Positions 30,007 through 30,840 of a stretch of 30,840 nucleotides of DNA are shown in pieces. The notes beneath the pieces are model-generated. The model was not told the DNA's origin and did not search any database. It was given only the letters and a program-made list of their open reading frames with translations. The translations under genes were made by a program, and so were the position numbers. Position 1 is the first letter of the stretch. Each line of letters starts with the position of its first letter. The stretch spans positions 1 through 30,840 of the forward strand of contig JAEXRP010000062.1 in NCBI GenBank assembly GCA_023440705.1. The letters are read 5' to 3'. Source of the stretch: Soonwooa sp023440705 (GTDB taxonomy: Bacteria; Bacteroidota; Bacteroidia; Flavobacteriales; Weeksellaceae).

Positions 30007-30840
30007 ATGAAAAAGCTTTTGTTAACGGGTTTTGCGTTGTCTTGTGCATTTTTTTCGGCACAACAGCAAGACATAGAAGAAGTCGTCGTAAAAGGAAAAT
30101 TTTTTTCAACTCCAATTACTAAAGTTGCGGAAAATATTACGGTTATTTCTAAAAAACAAATTCAAGAATCACCAGCACGAAGCGTTGCTGATTTGCTACA
30201 ATATTTCACTGGGATGGATATGCGTCGCCGTGGGATGAATGATGTACAGACAGATCTTAGTATTCGTGGTAGCTCTTTTGAGCAGGTTTTGGTTCTGATA
30301 AATGGTATCAAAATGAATGATGCACAAACGGGACATAATACGTTTAATCTTCCTTTTGATATGGCGAGTATCGATCGTGTTGAGATTATAAAAGGTCCTG
30401 CAGCACGACGTTTTGGACAAAATGCTTACGGAGGTGTCATTAATATTATTACCAATGTTGGTAAAGACAATGCTTATCAAATTAATGCTGCAGGTGGCGA
30501 TTTCAAAACTTGGTCTCTTGGCGCTTCTGCCGATTTTGGAAACGAAAATTTTGGAAATTTTATTCAAGTTGGTAAAGCAGAATCTGCAGGTTATCGTTTT
30601 AACACAGACTCCGATGTACAAAATGTTTGGTATCAAAATCAGTTTAAAATTAAAGATGCAAACTTCAAAATGCAAGCTGGTTTTACAGAGAAAAAATTTG
30701 GTGCAAATGGATTTTATTCGTCACCATTAGCCAAGGATCAATACGAAGAGACACAAACCTCTTTGGTGAGTGCGTCTTACGATCAGTCTTTTGGAAATTT
30801 TGGAATTAACGCTAATGTGTATTGGAGAAGAGGGCAAGAT
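30007..30840 (+). CDS. TonB-dependent outer-membrane receptor, N-terminal part
   Basis: The first 278 codons of a TonB-dependent receptor, open at the right edge. A signal peptide (MKKLLLTGFALSCAFFSAQ) is followed directly by a TonB-box-like DIEEVVVKG (22-30). There is no carboxypeptidase-like N-terminal extension, so it is not a SusC type. The plug domain shows SVADLLQYFTGMDMRRRG, TDLSIRGSSFEQVLVLING and VEIIKGPAARRFGQNAYGGVINI, and barrel strands start near residue 160. The plug style resembles BtuB/siderophore receptors, but the cargo (cobalamin, iron chelate or other) cannot be set from this part. It has its own promoter. Confidence 0.9.
   Translation, partial: MKKLLLTGFALSCAFFSAQQQDIEEVVVKGKFFSTPITKVAENITVISKKQIQESPARSVADLLQYFTGMDMRRRGMNDVQTDLSIRGSSFEQVLVLINGIKMNDAQTGHNTFNLPFDMASIDRVEIIKGPAARRFGQNAYGGVINIITNVGKDNAYQINAAGGDFKTWSLGASADFGNENFGNFIQVGKAESAGYRFNTDSDVQNVWYQNQFKIKDANFKMQAGFTEKKFGANGFYSSPLAKDQYEETQTSLVSASYDQSFGNFGINANVYWRRGQD

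Noticed and set aside
30196..30675. 159-codon minus-strand ORF opposite the TonB receptor gene
   Set aside because: It lies fully antisense to a strong receptor coding frame; its translation is rich in Ile/Cys/Ser with no family features, as expected of a reverse-complement shadow.

Overview
The window looks like a chromosomal segment from a low-GC flavobacterium, most likely Weeksellaceae (Chryseobacterium or a close relative). The evidence is: recurrent TAnnTTTG promoter elements instead of sigma70-type boxes; two secreted proteins with type IX secretion sorting domains ending in lysines; several outer-membrane barrel proteins; and Flavobacteriia-like versions of housekeeping genes. I see no phage, transposase, CRISPR, rRNA or tRNA.

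Left part (1-15.5 kb). The 3' end of rdgB is followed by ribonuclease Z, a secreted SxxK serine hydrolase and, on the minus strand, a 1080-residue SprA-like outer-membrane protein. Next are two tandem T9SS-secreted paralogues and a minus-strand outer-membrane protein whose N-terminal half resembles an M1 aminopeptidase that has lost its zinc site. Then come corA, a FabH-type ketoacyl synthase, a small beta-barrel, a YceI protein and an alpha/beta hydrolase. Most plus-strand single genes end at a clear intrinsic terminator.

Middle part (15.5-22.9 kb) is metabolism and replication: one-chain L-serine dehydratase; then on the minus strand tsaE, alanine dehydrogenase with a small membrane-anchored protein, and prephenate dehydrogenase (tyrA); then dnaG and clpP on the plus strand. 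The main discovery candidate lies just upstream of tyrA. There a TAnnTTTG element is followed by a 13-codon ORF (MFNQATYYYELTT) with three consecutive Tyr codons, an antiterminator arm and a strong intrinsic terminator, which reads as a ribosome-mediated, tyrosine-sensing transcription attenuator.

Right part (22.9-30.8 kb). The 432-bp gap after clpP holds a 107-bp repeat that folds as a three-armed cloverleaf, three plus-strand terminators in series, and a promoter-to-terminator unit of about 100 nt. A second copy of the repeat lies after a GNAT gene at 26.6 kb; by eye the copies are about 91% identical and share one compensatory base-pair change. Coding genes are a TIGR02757 protein, a fused UMP synthase (PyrE-PyrF, in the eukaryotic domain order), OsmC and GNAT proteins, uvrA, and the 5' part of a TonB-dependent receptor that runs off the window.

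All calls come from reading the sequence and from family knowledge; no database search or folding program was run. Promoter calls rest on short motifs and carry low confidence.
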